This document shows, in pieces, positions 35,088-43,802 of a DNA stretch of 64,000 nt (the first letter of the stretch is position 1; each line of letters starts with the position of its first letter). The notes beneath the pieces were generated by a model. That model made no database searches and was not told the origin of the DNA. It worked only from the letters and a program-made list of their open reading frames with translations. The stretch is from Nocardiopsis sp. JB363 (lineage in GTDB: Bacteria; Actinomycetota; Actinomycetes; Streptosporangiales; Streptosporangiaceae). Both the position numbers and the translations under genes were made by a program. The stretch covers positions 38,095 to 102,094 of the forward strand of contig NZ_FRFF01000049.1 in NCBI RefSeq assembly GCF_900143625.1. The letters run 5' to 3'.

Positions 35088-36014
35088 TTACACTCCGACC
35101 GGATGCCACACCGTCTTGGTCTCCAAGAAGGGCGTCATGCGGGAGGTTCCGGGGTCGGTGTCGAGCCAGGCCTCCTCGCCGCCGTCGGTCTCCGGTCCGG
35201 GGCGCAGCACCCGGGTGAGGGTGGTGGCGGCGGCCTTCTCGAACTCCACGGCCTGATCGCCGGTACCGGCCAGGTCCAGGGCGTTGACGTCGGCGTGCGC
35301 GGCCAGGTGCGGACCGAGCTCGCCCACCTTCCCGGTGAGGACGTTGACGACCCCGCCGGGCACGTCGGAGGTGGCGAGCACCTCGGCGAGCTCGATCGCG
35401 GGCAGCGGCGCGGCCTCGGAGGCGACCACCACGGCGGTGTTGCCGGTGGCGATGACCGGGGCCAGCACCGAGGTCAGACCGAGCAGCGGTGCGTCCTGGG
35501 GCGCGAACACCACGACCACACCGGTGGGTTCGGGCGCCGAGTGGTTGTAGTACGGCCCTGCGACCGGGTTGGAGCCCCCGATGACCTGGGCGAACTTGTC
35601 GGTCCACCCGGCGTAGTACACCCAGCGGTCCACGGCGGCCGATACGATCCGGTCGGCCTCGGCCCGGCCGATCCCCTGGGCGGTGACCAACTGGTCGGCG
35701 AACTGACCGTGCCGTCCCTCCATGACCTCGGCGATCCGGTACAGGATCTGGCCGCGGTTGTAGGCGGTGCGTCCGGACCAGCCGCCGAAGGCCTTGCGGG
35801 CCGTGGCGACGGAGTCGCGGGCGTCCTTGCGGGAGGCCAGCGAGGCATTGGCCAGATGGGTGCCGTCCGCTGAGGTCACGGGGTAGCTCCTGCCCGACTC
35901 CGAGCGGGGGAAGGCCCCGCCCAGGTAGAGCTTGTAGGTCTTCTTCACCGCCAGGCGAGCCGGGGCCTTCGCCGCGCCCTTGTCCTTCTTCTTGTTCTCG
36001 CGCCGCTCAGCCAA
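35088..36014 (-). CDS. Truncated aldehyde dehydrogenase homologue lacking the catalytic cysteine
   Basis: The protein has 308 residues from TTG 36014, behind GGAGG at 6-nt spacing, overlapping the full-length ALDH by 8 nt. It aligns with the N-terminal cofactor-binding part of ALDH (YYAGWTDKFAQ, VVFAPQDAPLLGLTSVLAPVIATGNTAVVV, DVPGGVVNVLTG). It then ends with a short unrelated-looking C-terminus. The catalytic Cys loop and general-base Glu of ALDH are missing, so it cannot act alone; a structural partner of the upstream ALDH is plausible. The intact frame and coupled start argue that it is a real gene. Confidence 0.85.
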   Translation of the reverse strand: MAERRENKKKDKGAAKAPARLAVKKTYKLYLGGAFPRSESGRSYPVTSADGTHLANASLASRKDARDSVATARKAFGGWSGRTAYNRGQILYRIAEVMEGRHGQFADQLVTAQGIGRAEADRIVSAAVDRWVYYAGWTDKFAQVIGGSNPVAGPYYNHSAPEPTGVVVVFAPQDAPLLGLTSVLAPVIATGNTAVVVASEAAPLPAIELAEVLATSDVPGGVVNVLTGKVGELGPHLAAHADVNALDLAGTGDQAVEFEKAAATTLTRVLRPGPETDGGEEAWLDTDPGTSRMTPFLETKTVWHPVGV

Positions 36015-37437
36015 GGTAGGCCTCCAAACCATGTCGCCCGCCCTCGCGGCCGTATCCCGACTCCTTGTAGCCGCCGAAGGGGCTGGTCGGGTCGAACTTG
36101 TTGAACGTGTTGGACCAGATGACACCGGCGCGTAGACGCTCGGCGGTCCAGAGCATCCGTGAGCCCTTCTCGGTCCACACCCCCGCGGACAGGCCGTAGG
36201 GGGTGTTGTTGGCTTTGGCCACCGCCTCCTCGGGGGTGCGGAAGGTCAGCACCGACAGCACGGGGCCGAAGATCTCCTCGCGGGCCACCCGGTGGGCCTG
36301 GCTGACGCCGGTCAGCAAGGTCGGCGCGAACCAGTAACCGGATTCGGGCAGGTCACAGTCCGGAGACCAGCGTTCCACACCCTCCTCGTCGGCGGTGTCG
36401 GTGAGCTCGCGGATCCGCTCCAACTGAGCGGCGGAGTTGATCGCGCCGATGTCGGTGTTCTTGTCCAGCGGGTCGCCCAGACGCAGCTTGGCGATGCGGG
36501 CCTTGAGGCGGGGCAGGAATTCCTCGGCGATGGACTCCTGGACCAGCAGTCGCGAACCGGCGCAGCACACGTGGCCCTGGTTGAAGAAGATCCCGGACAC
36601 CACGCCCTCCACGGCCTGGTCCAGGGCCGCGTCGTCGTAGACGATGTTGGCGCCCTTGCCGCCCAGCTCCAGGGTGAGGCGCTTGTCGGTGCCAGCCACG
36701 GCCCGCGCGATCTGTCGGCCCACGTCGGTGGAGCCGGTGAAGGCGACCTTGTCCGTGCCGGGGTGCTCGACCAGGGCCCGACCGGTCTCGCCCGCGCCGG
36801 TGAGGATGTTGACCACGCCCGGGGGCAGGTCGGCCTCCTGGCAGATCTCGGCGAAGACCAGCGCGGTGAGCGGGGTGGTCTCGGCCGGTTTGAGGACCAC
36901 GGTGTTGCCGGTGGCCAGCGCCGGGGCGATCTTCCACGCCAGCATCAGCAGCGGGAAGTTCCACGGGATGATCTGGGCGGCCACGCCCAGCGGCTTCGGG
37001 TTCGGACCGAATCCGGCGTGGGCGAGCTTGTCGGCCCATCCGGCGTAGTAGAAGAAGTACGCGGCGACCAACGGAATGTCGACGTCGCGGGTCTCCTTGA
37101 TGGGCTTGCCGTTGTCCATGCTCTCCAGGACGGCGAGCTCGCGCGAACGCTCCTGGATGATCCGAGCGATGCGGAACAGGTACTTGCCGCGCTCGGCGCC
37201 GCTCATGCGGCCCCACACGGTCTCCTGGGCGCGGCGGGCGGCGGCGACGGCACGGTCGACGTCGGCTTCTCCGGCCACCGCCACCCGGGCGAGCTCCTCC
37301 TCGTCGGCCGGGTTGAGGCTGGTGAGGTACTCACCGCTCCGGGCCGGGGTGAACTCGCCGTCGACGAACAGGTCGTAGGTCTCGCGCAACTGGACGACGG
37401 AGCGGGACTCCGGTGCGGGCGCGTACTCGAAGATCAC
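36007..37437 (-). CDS. NAD(P)-dependent aldehyde dehydrogenase
   Basis: The 476-residue full-length ALDH starts at GTG 37437, behind AGGA, 2 bp after deoC. It has the cofactor loop FTGSTDVG (233-240), general base E257 (LELGGKG) and catalytic C291 in GHVCCAGSR. Directly behind deoC, it most probably oxidises the acetaldehyde released from deoxyribose-5-phosphate. It is followed in the same operon by a Cys-less ALDH homologue. Confidence 0.92.
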   Translation of the reverse strand: MIFEYAPAPESRSVVQLRETYDLFVDGEFTPARSGEYLTSLNPADEEELARVAVAGEADVDRAVAAARRAQETVWGRMSGAERGKYLFRIARIIQERSRELAVLESMDNGKPIKETRDVDIPLVAAYFFYYAGWADKLAHAGFGPNPKPLGVAAQIIPWNFPLLMLAWKIAPALATGNTVVLKPAETTPLTALVFAEICQEADLPPGVVNILTGAGETGRALVEHPGTDKVAFTGSTDVGRQIARAVAGTDKRLTLELGGKGANIVYDDAALDQAVEGVVSGIFFNQGHVCCAGSRLLVQESIAEEFLPRLKARIAKLRLGDPLDKNTDIGAINSAAQLERIRELTDTADEEGVERWSPDCDLPESGYWFAPTLLTGVSQAHRVAREEIFGPVLSVLTFRTPEEAVAKANNTPYGLSAGVWTEKGSRMLWTAERLRAGVIWSNTFNKFDPTSPFGGYKESGYGREGGRHGLEAYLG

Positions 37438-37439
37438 GG

Positions 37440-38387
37440 CTAGTCCTGCGTGTAGTAGTCGGGGCCCGGGTAGGTGCCGGTGGACAACCTGGTGCGCTGC
37501 ATGAGCAGGTCGTTGAGCAGGCTGGAGGCGCCGATCCGGAACAGGTCCGGGGTGAGCCACTCGGGCCCGGCGGTCTCGTTGACCAGGACCAGGTTGCGGA
37601 TGGCGTCCTTGGTGTTGCGGATACCGCCCGCGGGTTTGACGCCCACCCGGCGGCCGGTGGCGGCGTGGTGGTCGCGCACGGCCTCCAGCATGATGAGCGT
37701 GACCGGGAGCGTGGCGGCCGGGGCCACCTTGCCGGTGGAGGTCTTGATGAAGTCCGCGCCGGCGCGCATGGCCAGGTGGGAGACGCGGCGCACGTTGTCG
37801 TAGGTGACCAGCTCACCGGTCTCCAGAATGACCTTCAGGTGCGCCTGACCGCAGGCTTCCTTGACCGCGACGATCTCCTCGTGCACCTTCAGGTAGTCGC
37901 CGGACAGGAACGCGCCGCGGTCGATGACCATGTCGATCTCGCTCGCGCCGTCGGCCACGGCCCGCCGGGTGTCGGCGAGCTTGACGTCCAGGTGCGCGCG
38001 TCCGGAGGGGAAGGCGGTGGCGACCGAGGCCACGCCGATGCCGGTGCCGCGCAGCGCCTCCACGGCGGTGGCGACCATGTCCGGGTAGACGCACACGGCG
38101 CCCACCTTCGGCACGGTGCGGTCGGCCGGGTCGGGCAGGGCGGCCTTGGCGCACAGGGACCGGACCTTGCCGGGGGTGTCGGCTCCTTCGAGGGTGGTCA
38201 GGTCCACCATGGAGATCGCCAGGTCGATGGCGAGAGCCTTGGCGGTGGTCTTGATGGACCGGGTGGACAGGTCCTGGGCCCGGGACCGGGCGCCGACCTC
38301 GTCGACACCGGGCAGGCCGTACAGATAGGCCCGGAGCGCGTGGTTCGTGGTCGCCTCGGGCGCGGTCGCGGTGTGTGACACGGGCAC
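37440..38387 (-). CDS. deoC: Deoxyribose-phosphate aldolase
   Basis: This 315-residue class I aldolase carries VCVYPDMV, the Lys loop DFIKTSTGKVAPAAT (Schiff-base Lys in the KTSTG context) and VGVKPAGGIR. It cleaves 2-deoxyribose-5-phosphate into glyceraldehyde-3-phosphate and acetaldehyde. It has about 60 more N-terminal residues than the E. coli enzyme, normal for the longer actinobacterial form. The start is uncertain between two GTGs six bases apart (38387, 38381); neither has a strong Shine-Dalgarno. It is the first gene of the second nucleoside operon. Confidence 0.94.
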   Translation of the reverse strand: MPVSHTATAPEATTNHALRAYLYGLPGVDEVGARSRAQDLSTRSIKTTAKALAIDLAISMVDLTTLEGADTPGKVRSLCAKAALPDPADRTVPKVGAVCVYPDMVATAVEALRGTGIGVASVATAFPSGRAHLDVKLADTRRAVADGASEIDMVIDRGAFLSGDYLKVHEEIVAVKEACGQAHLKVILETGELVTYDNVRRVSHLAMRAGADFIKTSTGKVAPAATLPVTLIMLEAVRDHHAATGRRVGVKPAGGIRNTKDAIRNLVLVNETAGPEWLTPDLFRIGASSLLNDLLMQRTRLSTGTYPGPDYYTQD

Positions 38388-38744
38388 CTACAGCTTCGTC
38401 GGTTCACTGTGACCGTCCGCCACGGAAAGGGCGGGGACGGCCGGTCCCGGGTCGGTCGCGGGGACGCCGCGTCCCGGCCGGGGCCGTCGGGCAGTCACCA
38501 TAACCCCGGGTCGCCCGGTGGCGCCGCCCCGCGCGTTCGGCGCCGCCAAGGTTGGAGGAGTCTCCAAGACAAATGGCCTCCACCCGCCGTTCTTTCCTCC
38601 GAATGACTGCTCAAATCACCCGAAAACGGCACTTTCCTCGATGCGAGTCACTCCCTTGTCGACCAGTGCGGTCTAGACCGGACCACTCCCTTCGACGACG
38701 CCGACCGAGCACGACCGTCACCCCGGGCGACTACTCTGGGCGCC
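38388..38744. other. Regulatory intergenic region upstream of deoC
   Basis: This 357-bp gap holds no gene. It contains TTGGAG-N4-CTCCAA (38552-38567) and the 12-bp palindrome CGGTCTAGACCG (38669-38680). At its right edge is the -10-like TACTCT (38732-38737) of the rightward gene at 38745. Confidence 0.6.
38669..38680. promoter_or_regulatory. CGGTCTAGACCG palindrome, candidate nucleoside-operon operator
   Basis: A perfect 12-bp palindrome lies about 287 bp before the deoC start. The same 12 bases form the centre of the palindrome at 26681-26698, about 305 bp before the importer operon. AGTG and CACT-like flanks surround it at a distance. It resembles GntR/HutC (DasR-type) operators. Confidence 0.5.
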
Positions 38745-39431
38745 ATGGCGGAATTCCGGATCAGCAGTGACGACGCGCAGGTCGACCTGCGAAAGATGGC
38801 GACCGCCCTGGCCGAGGCCCAGGGGTGGGCGCGCGATGACGTGAGCATCTGGGACAACCGGCGGGGCGAGGTGATCGTGACCGTCGACGACACCCTGTTG
38901 CGCAAACCCGTCCTCGACCCGGAGCACCGGCCACGGCACACCCCGCACGCCGTGCACGAGGCCTGTGAGCTGATCCGACGGGAGGACCCGTCGCTGCGCG
39001 GAGTGGACTTCGCCTTCCTCAAGGACGAGTCCGCCCGCTTCTTCTCCGCCGGGTGGACCCTGGCCGACCTACGGCACGCCCTCCTCGAACGTCCCGACGG
39101 GACGGTCTGGGACCGCGGCGAGGAATTCCGGGGTGGGCGTTGGTTCGTCCACCGCCTGACCGCCTGGAAGACCCCCGACGGCGACATCCGCCCCTCCCAT
39201 TCCCAGGAGGCCTCCCAGCTGCGGGTGATCGGCAGGGCCGGCCTGCCCATGGACATCGGGCTGCCGCAGGACGCCGAACTCTCCCAGCGACCGGTGGCAC
39301 GGCCGGAGGTGGCGCGTTCGGCCGCCGACGACGCCCGCAGGTTGATCCGGCAGAACACCCGGACCACCACCGACTCGCTCGCCCACCGGGACCGCACCTC
39401 GGCGAACATCCGGCGACCCGAGAACGACTGA
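38745..39431 (+). CDS. Hypothetical protein, 228 aa
   Basis: I do not recognise this family. The soluble protein begins MAEFRISSDDAQVDLRKMATALAEAQGW, has no signal peptide or membrane segment, and ends in a charged tail. ATG 38745 follows TACTCT by 7 nt with no Shine-Dalgarno, so it is probably leaderless. It is monocistronic and convergent, 9 bp from the membrane acyltransferase-like gene. Confidence 0.7.
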   Translation: MAEFRISSDDAQVDLRKMATALAEAQGWARDDVSIWDNRRGEVIVTVDDTLLRKPVLDPEHRPRHTPHAVHEACELIRREDPSLRGVDFAFLKDESARFFSAGWTLADLRHALLERPDGTVWDRGEEFRGGRWFVHRLTAWKTPDGDIRPSHSQEASQLRVIGRAGLPMDIGLPQDAELSQRPVARPEVARSAADDARRLIRQNTRTTTDSLAHRDRTSANIRRPEND

Positions 39432-39440
39432 CCGTCTCGC

Positions 39441-40700
39441 TCAGCCGCGCCGGTCCCGGCCGCCGACCCCCTCCACCATGACCACCGCGCCATCGGCGAT
39501 CTCGCCCAACCCGCGTTCGAGCGGACCGCGCCCGAGCAGGTAGCGCCACAGGGTCGCGAACACGAACGAGCCGAGGATGAACCACTCCAGATAGAACGGT
39601 CCGCCCGCGGCGTTCTCCGGGTGGAACGCGACGATGACCGCCAGGACGAGGATGTGTCCGGTGTAGACGGTCAACGGCATCCGCCCCACCGAGGTGAGCG
39701 GGTACATCACGCGCGGCAGCCGCTCGGCCAGCAGCACGCAGATCACCAGCACCAGCAACGCCTGGCCGACCGCCTCGAACATCTCGAAGGTGGTTCCGGT
39801 GTGCGGAGTGCCCACCGCCAACCACCACCAGCTGTCGGTGGGCACCTGCCCACTGATGCTGTGCATGGCGTCGATGGTGTTCCATCGCAGTTCCTCGGCG
39901 GTCCCGGCGTCCACCTTCCTCAACGGACGTCCGTTGAGGAAGGTGCTGTCGGCCTCGGTGAGCCGATCCAGGCCGCCCATCGGGTAGAGCAGCGTCCACG
40001 GTCCGAGGTAACCGACGGCGGCCATGACGGCGCCGCCCACGGCCAAGCGCACACGCACCGCCGTCGCGGTCAGGTCCATGCGGCCCACCGCCATGCCGGC
40101 GAACATGAACGCCATGAACGTGATGGCCGGGTAGTAGCCGGTGAGGAAGAACTCCGAGAAGGAGGTGAGGGCGCCGGTGCGCGGCTCCACCGGGAACAGG
40201 TCTTGACGCAACAGGAAGGACACGACCGGGCCGAAGACGGCCAGCGTCGCGGCGGCGATCCACAGCAGGACCGCCCGGGCTCGGATCAGCGGGAGCGCCA
40301 GGACGAAGAACCCGGCGTAGTAGGTGAGGATGATGGCGACCGGGACCGCGAGCGAGTCCAGGAACAGCCCGAGCAGGCCGATGGTCACCGACCGGGCCAC
40401 GATCTTGACCATCACCCGGCGCAGCGGCACACCCCCGATCGGCTCCGTGCGTCCGCTCATCAGGGCCAGGGACACACCGGCGAGGAAGGCGAAGAGCGCC
40501 GAGGAGTTGCCACGGACCAGTCCGTGCAGCTCCCAGCCCTGTTCCTCGGGCAGCAGTCCGAAGGAGACCACCCCGAGGTGGACCGCGAACATGCCGAAGA
40601 CCGCGAGCGCCCGGGCGGCGTCGATGCCGTCGACACGACGCTTGGCCGGGGGACGATCGTCGGGGAGGGTTCCGGTGTCGTCAGACTGGTTCTGTGCCAC
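39441..40700 (-). CDS. DUF418/DUF1624-like multi-spanning membrane protein
   Basis: The protein has 419 residues from GTG 40700, which follows the -10-like TAGCCT by 7 nt (probably leaderless). It has about ten hydrophobic segments. The N-terminal block VDGIDAARALAVFGMFAVHL and the later LTSVGRMPLTVYTGHILVLA are typical of the heparan-alpha-glucosaminide N-acetyltransferase-like / DUF418 membrane acyltransferase group. Substrate unknown. The coding sequence contains a 34-bp perfect palindrome (39912-39945) encoding TFLNGRPLRKV. Confidence 0.78.
   Translation of the reverse strand: MAQNQSDDTGTLPDDRPPAKRRVDGIDAARALAVFGMFAVHLGVVSFGLLPEEQGWELHGLVRGNSSALFAFLAGVSLALMSGRTEPIGGVPLRRVMVKIVARSVTIGLLGLFLDSLAVPVAIILTYYAGFFVLALPLIRARAVLLWIAAATLAVFGPVVSFLLRQDLFPVEPRTGALTSFSEFFLTGYYPAITFMAFMFAGMAVGRMDLTATAVRVRLAVGGAVMAAVGYLGPWTLLYPMGGLDRLTEADSTFLNGRPLRKVDAGTAEELRWNTIDAMHSISGQVPTDSWWWLAVGTPHTGTTFEMFEAVGQALLVLVICVLLAERLPRVMYPLTSVGRMPLTVYTGHILVLAVIVAFHPENAAGGPFYLEWFILGSFVFATLWRYLLGRGPLERGLGEIADGAVVMVEGVGGRDRRG
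39912..39945. repeat. 34-bp perfect palindrome inside a coding sequence
   Basis: The 17-base half CACCTTCCTCAACGGAC (39912-39928) is followed at once by its exact complement (39929-39945) with no spacer. Both strands therefore encode nearly the same peptide (FLNGRPLRK). It lies in a predicted extramembrane loop of the host protein. Confidence 0.9.
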
Positions 40701-40868
40701 GTTCGTCAGGCTATGCCGCTTCCGTACCGGCCACCAACCTCCTGACGTTCTCCTAACGGCCACACCCGGCCGGCCGCGAAGGCCGACCACGAAGCAACCT
40801 CCGAACGTGAACGGCGTCCCACGACGCGGGCCCGGGGTGCGTGTGTGTGCGCGCCCCGGGCCCGGTGT

Positions 40869-42881
40869 TCACCGGCGGGAGGGATCCCCGTCGACGATCT
40901 CGCTGAAGTGGTCCAACGCCTCGGGGTTGGCCAGCGAGTCCCGGCTGGCCACCTTCTCCGGGCGCTCGCCCATGAGGATGCGCTTGACCGGGACCTCCAG
41001 CACCTTTCCGGACAGGGTGCGCGGCACCGCCGCGATGGCGCGGACCCGGTCCGGGACGTGCCGGGGCGAGCAGTCGGTGCGGATCCGGCGGGCGATCTGT
41101 TTGGGCACGTCGCCCTCCAGGTCGGCGCCCTCGCGCAGCACGACGAACAGTTCGATCCGGGAGGAGCCGTCCTGCTGCGGAACGTCCACCACCAGGGCGT
41201 CCAGGACGTCGTCCAGGGCCAGGACGGCCCGGTAGATCTCGCTGGTGCCCATCCGCACGCCACCGCGGTTGATGGTGGAGTCCGAGCGACCGTAGATGAT
41301 CGCGGTGCCCCGCTCGGTGATCTCGATCCAGTCGCCGTGCCGCCAGATCCCCGGGTAGACGGCGAAGTAGCTGTCGTGCAGACGTTCGCCGTCGGTGTCG
41401 CCCCACAGGAACACCGGCATGGACGGCGCGGGTTCGGTGACCACGAGCTCACCGACCTCCCCGATGAGTTCCTTGCCGTCCGGGTCCCAGGAGGCCACCG
41501 CCATGCCCAGCCCCCGGGACTGGATCTCGCCCTCGTACACCGGAAGGGTGGGGGTGCCACCGACCAGGCAGCTACAGATGTCCGTGCCGCCGCTGGTGGA
41601 GAACAGCCACAGGTCGGGGCCGAGCTCCTCGTACACCCAGGAGAACGCCTCGGGACTGAGCGGGGAACCGGTGGAGCCGATCGCCTTCAACGCGGACAGG
41701 TCGCGGCCCTCGCGCGGACTCATCCCCTCCTTCATGCAGGAGGACAGGTACCCGGCGCTGGTACCGAACACGGTCACCCCGGCCTCGGCCGCCAGGTCCC
41801 ACAGCGCCTCCAGGTCCGGCGCCGCGGGACTGCCGTCGTACAGGACGATGGAGGCCTTGGTCAGCAACACGCTGACCAGGAAGTTCCACATCATCCACCC
41901 GGTGGTGGTGAACCAGAAGACCCGGTCGTGCTCCTGGGCGTCCAGGTGCAGGTTCAGGTTCTTGAGCTGTTCGAGGAGGATGCCGCCGTGGCCCTGGACG
42001 ATGGCCTTGGGCAGACCGGTGGTGCCCGAGGAATAGAGCACCCACAGGGGGTGGTCGAAGGGGACGGGGGCGAAGGTCAGTTCGGCGCCCGAGCCGGAGG
42101 CCGTGAGGTCGGTCCAGGACAGGACCCCCTCCAGTTCGGCGCCGGGGGTCAGATAGTCGAGCAGGACCGTGTGCTCCACGGTGGGCAGGGCGCCGCGCAG
42201 TTCCTCCACCACGGGACGGCGGTCGAAGTCCTTGCCGCCGTACCGGTAGCCGTCCACGGCCAGCAGCACCTTCGGTTCGATCTGGGCGAACCGGTCGATG
42301 ACGCTGCGAACACCGAAGTCGGGCGAGCAGGAGGACCAGATGGCGCCGAGCGAGGCCACGGCGTAGAACGCCGCGGCGGTCTCGGGCAGGTTCGGTAGGT
42401 AGGCGGCGACCCGGTCGCCCTCGCCCACGCCCAGTTCGCGTAGTCCGGCCGCGATGGCGGCGGTGCGTTCGCGCAGCTCACCCCAGGTCCACTCACCGAG
42501 CACGCGCAGTTCGGTGGCGTGTCGGATGGCGACGGCGTCGTCGCGGCGGCCCTCGAAGACGTGTCGGGCGTAGTTGAGGGTGGATCCGGGGAACCACCGC
42601 GCCCCGGGCATGCTCCGGTCGGCCAGGACCGTCTCATGGGGGGTGTCGGCCCGAACCCCGTAGTAGTCCCAGATGGAGGCCCAGAACCCGTCGACGTCGG
42701 TGACCGACCAGCGCCACAGGGCGTCGTAGTCGAAGTCCCGCGCCTTGGTGGTGTCGCCGCCCCCGAAGGCGTCGACGTCCTTCTCCCGTGCGGCCCATCG
42801 TGCGAACGCGACGATGTTGGCGGAGTCGATCCGCTGTTCGTCGGGTTCCCAGAGCAAACGGGGCACGCTGCTCTCCGTCAT
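40869..42881 (-). CDS. aacS: Acetoacetyl-CoA synthetase
   Basis: The 670-residue ANL-superfamily adenylating enzyme has the AacS-type N-terminus ([29 protein letters not shown]). Other blocks are [12 protein letters not shown], the ATP loop [24 protein letters not shown] and the catalytic Lys context [13 protein letters not shown]. It starts at ATG 42881 behind GGAAGG. It activates acetoacetate, an end product of leucine and ketone-body breakdown, which links it to the bkd and methylcrotonyl-CoA carboxylase genes in the window. Monocistronic. Confidence 0.93.
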   Translation of the reverse strand: MTESSVPRLLWEPDEQRIDSANIVAFARWAAREKDVDAFGGGDTTKARDFDYDALWRWSVTDVDGFWASIWDYYGVRADTPHETVLADRSMPGARWFPGSTLNYARHVFEGRRDDAVAIRHATELRVLGEWTWGELRERTAAIAAGLRELGVGEGDRVAAYLPNLPETAAAFYAVASLGAIWSSCSPDFGVRSVIDRFAQIEPKVLLAVDGYRYGGKDFDRRPVVEELRGALPTVEHTVLLDYLTPGAELEGVLSWTDLTASGSGAELTFAPVPFDHPLWVLYSSGTTGLPKAIVQGHGGILLEQLKNLNLHLDAQEHDRVFWFTTTGWMMWNFLVSVLLTKASIVLYDGSPAAPDLEALWDLAAEAGVTVFGTSAGYLSSCMKEGMSPREGRDLSALKAIGSTGSPLSPEAFSWVYEELGPDLWLFSTSGGTDICSCLVGGTPTLPVYEGEIQSRGLGMAVASWDPDGKELIGEVGELVVTEPAPSMPVFLWGDTDGERLHDSYFAVYPGIWRHGDWIEITERGTAIIYGRSDSTINRGGVRMGTSEIYRAVLALDDVLDALVVDVPQQDGSSRIELFVVLREGADLEGDVPKQIARRIRTDCSPRHVPDRVRAIAAVPRTLSGKVLEVPVKRILMGERPEKVASRDSLANPEALDHFSEIVDGDPSRR

Positions 42882-43071
42882 TGACCCGCCTTCCGATCGC
42901 GTGGCTTTGCGTTGCTGTGAGACCCATCTAACAACACGCCACGCCCGCGTTCACGGGCCGGTTCGGCCTAGTGGACACACCGGCGTTCGCAGGTCACCGT
43001 GGTGATGGCGGAACGTGGAAACCCCACCTCCGCGGGTGCGGAAAGAGTGGAGTCCCCACGTTGACCGGGGA

Positions 43072-43749
43072 TCATCCGAGGGACATCGCCATGGCGACGG
43101 CCTCGGTCGGCGAGTCGACGACCACGGCGCCGGTGGCCTCCAACCGAGCGCGGGACATCAGTCCACTGGCGACCAGGATCGACTGCGCGCCGGCTTCGTG
43201 TGCGGCACGGGCGTCGTCGTCGATGTCGCCGATGAGGACGACCCGGGCCGGGTCCAGTTCCTGGTGGCGCAGGTGGTGGACCAGGTGTTCGGCCTTGGAG
43301 TCCTGTTCGGTCTCGAACCTGCGCCCGTCGACCCGGGTGAAGTGCGGGGTGAGCCCGCGTTCACCGATCAGCGGGACCAGGTGGTCGTGGGAGGCCATGG
43401 ACAGCAGCGACTGGGTGCCGCCCTTGCCGTTCCAGTCGTGCAGGACGTCGGGGACGCCCTGGGCGAGGTCGCACGTGGGCAGGTGCTTCACGTAGTTGCT
43501 GTCGTACAGCTCCTCGGCCCGCTCCCACTCCCCCTCGGCGAAGGACCGCCCGAGGAGTTCCTCGTAGCAGGAGATGAGCGGGCGGCGGAAGATCGAACGC
43601 CAGTACTCCAGTTCCACGGATTCGCGACCGAACCCCGCGCAGACGGCGTTGACCGCGGCGAGGTTGGCGTGGTTGTCGTCCAGGAGGGTTCCGTTCCAGT
43701 CCCAGACGATGTGGTGGGGATTGCGGTTATCGAAAGTCATCTCAGCCAT
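43072..43749 (-). CDS. HAD-superfamily hydrolase with DxN motif I
   Basis: The protein has 225 residues from ATG 43749, which follows TAAAGT by 7 nt (probably leaderless). Motif I reads DWNGTL (D17, N19), where typical phosphatases have DxD: the nucleophile Asp is kept but the general acid position is Asn. Motif II (SMASHDHL) and the acidic motif IV GDIDDDARAA are present. The layout resembles phosphoglycolate-phosphatase-like HADs. Substrate unknown. Confidence 0.8.
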   Translation of the reverse strand: MAEMTFDNRNPHHIVWDWNGTLLDDNHANLAAVNAVCAGFGRESVELEYWRSIFRRPLISCYEELLGRSFAEGEWERAEELYDSNYVKHLPTCDLAQGVPDVLHDWNGKGGTQSLLSMASHDHLVPLIGERGLTPHFTRVDGRRFETEQDSKAEHLVHHLRHQELDPARVVLIGDIDDDARAAHEAGAQSILVASGLMSRARLEATGAVVVDSPTEAVAMAMSLG

Positions 43750-43802
43750 CGGATGCACTTTACGACCAGACGCCGGTTTTCGGTATGCGGTTTCGGCCAC
43801 TC

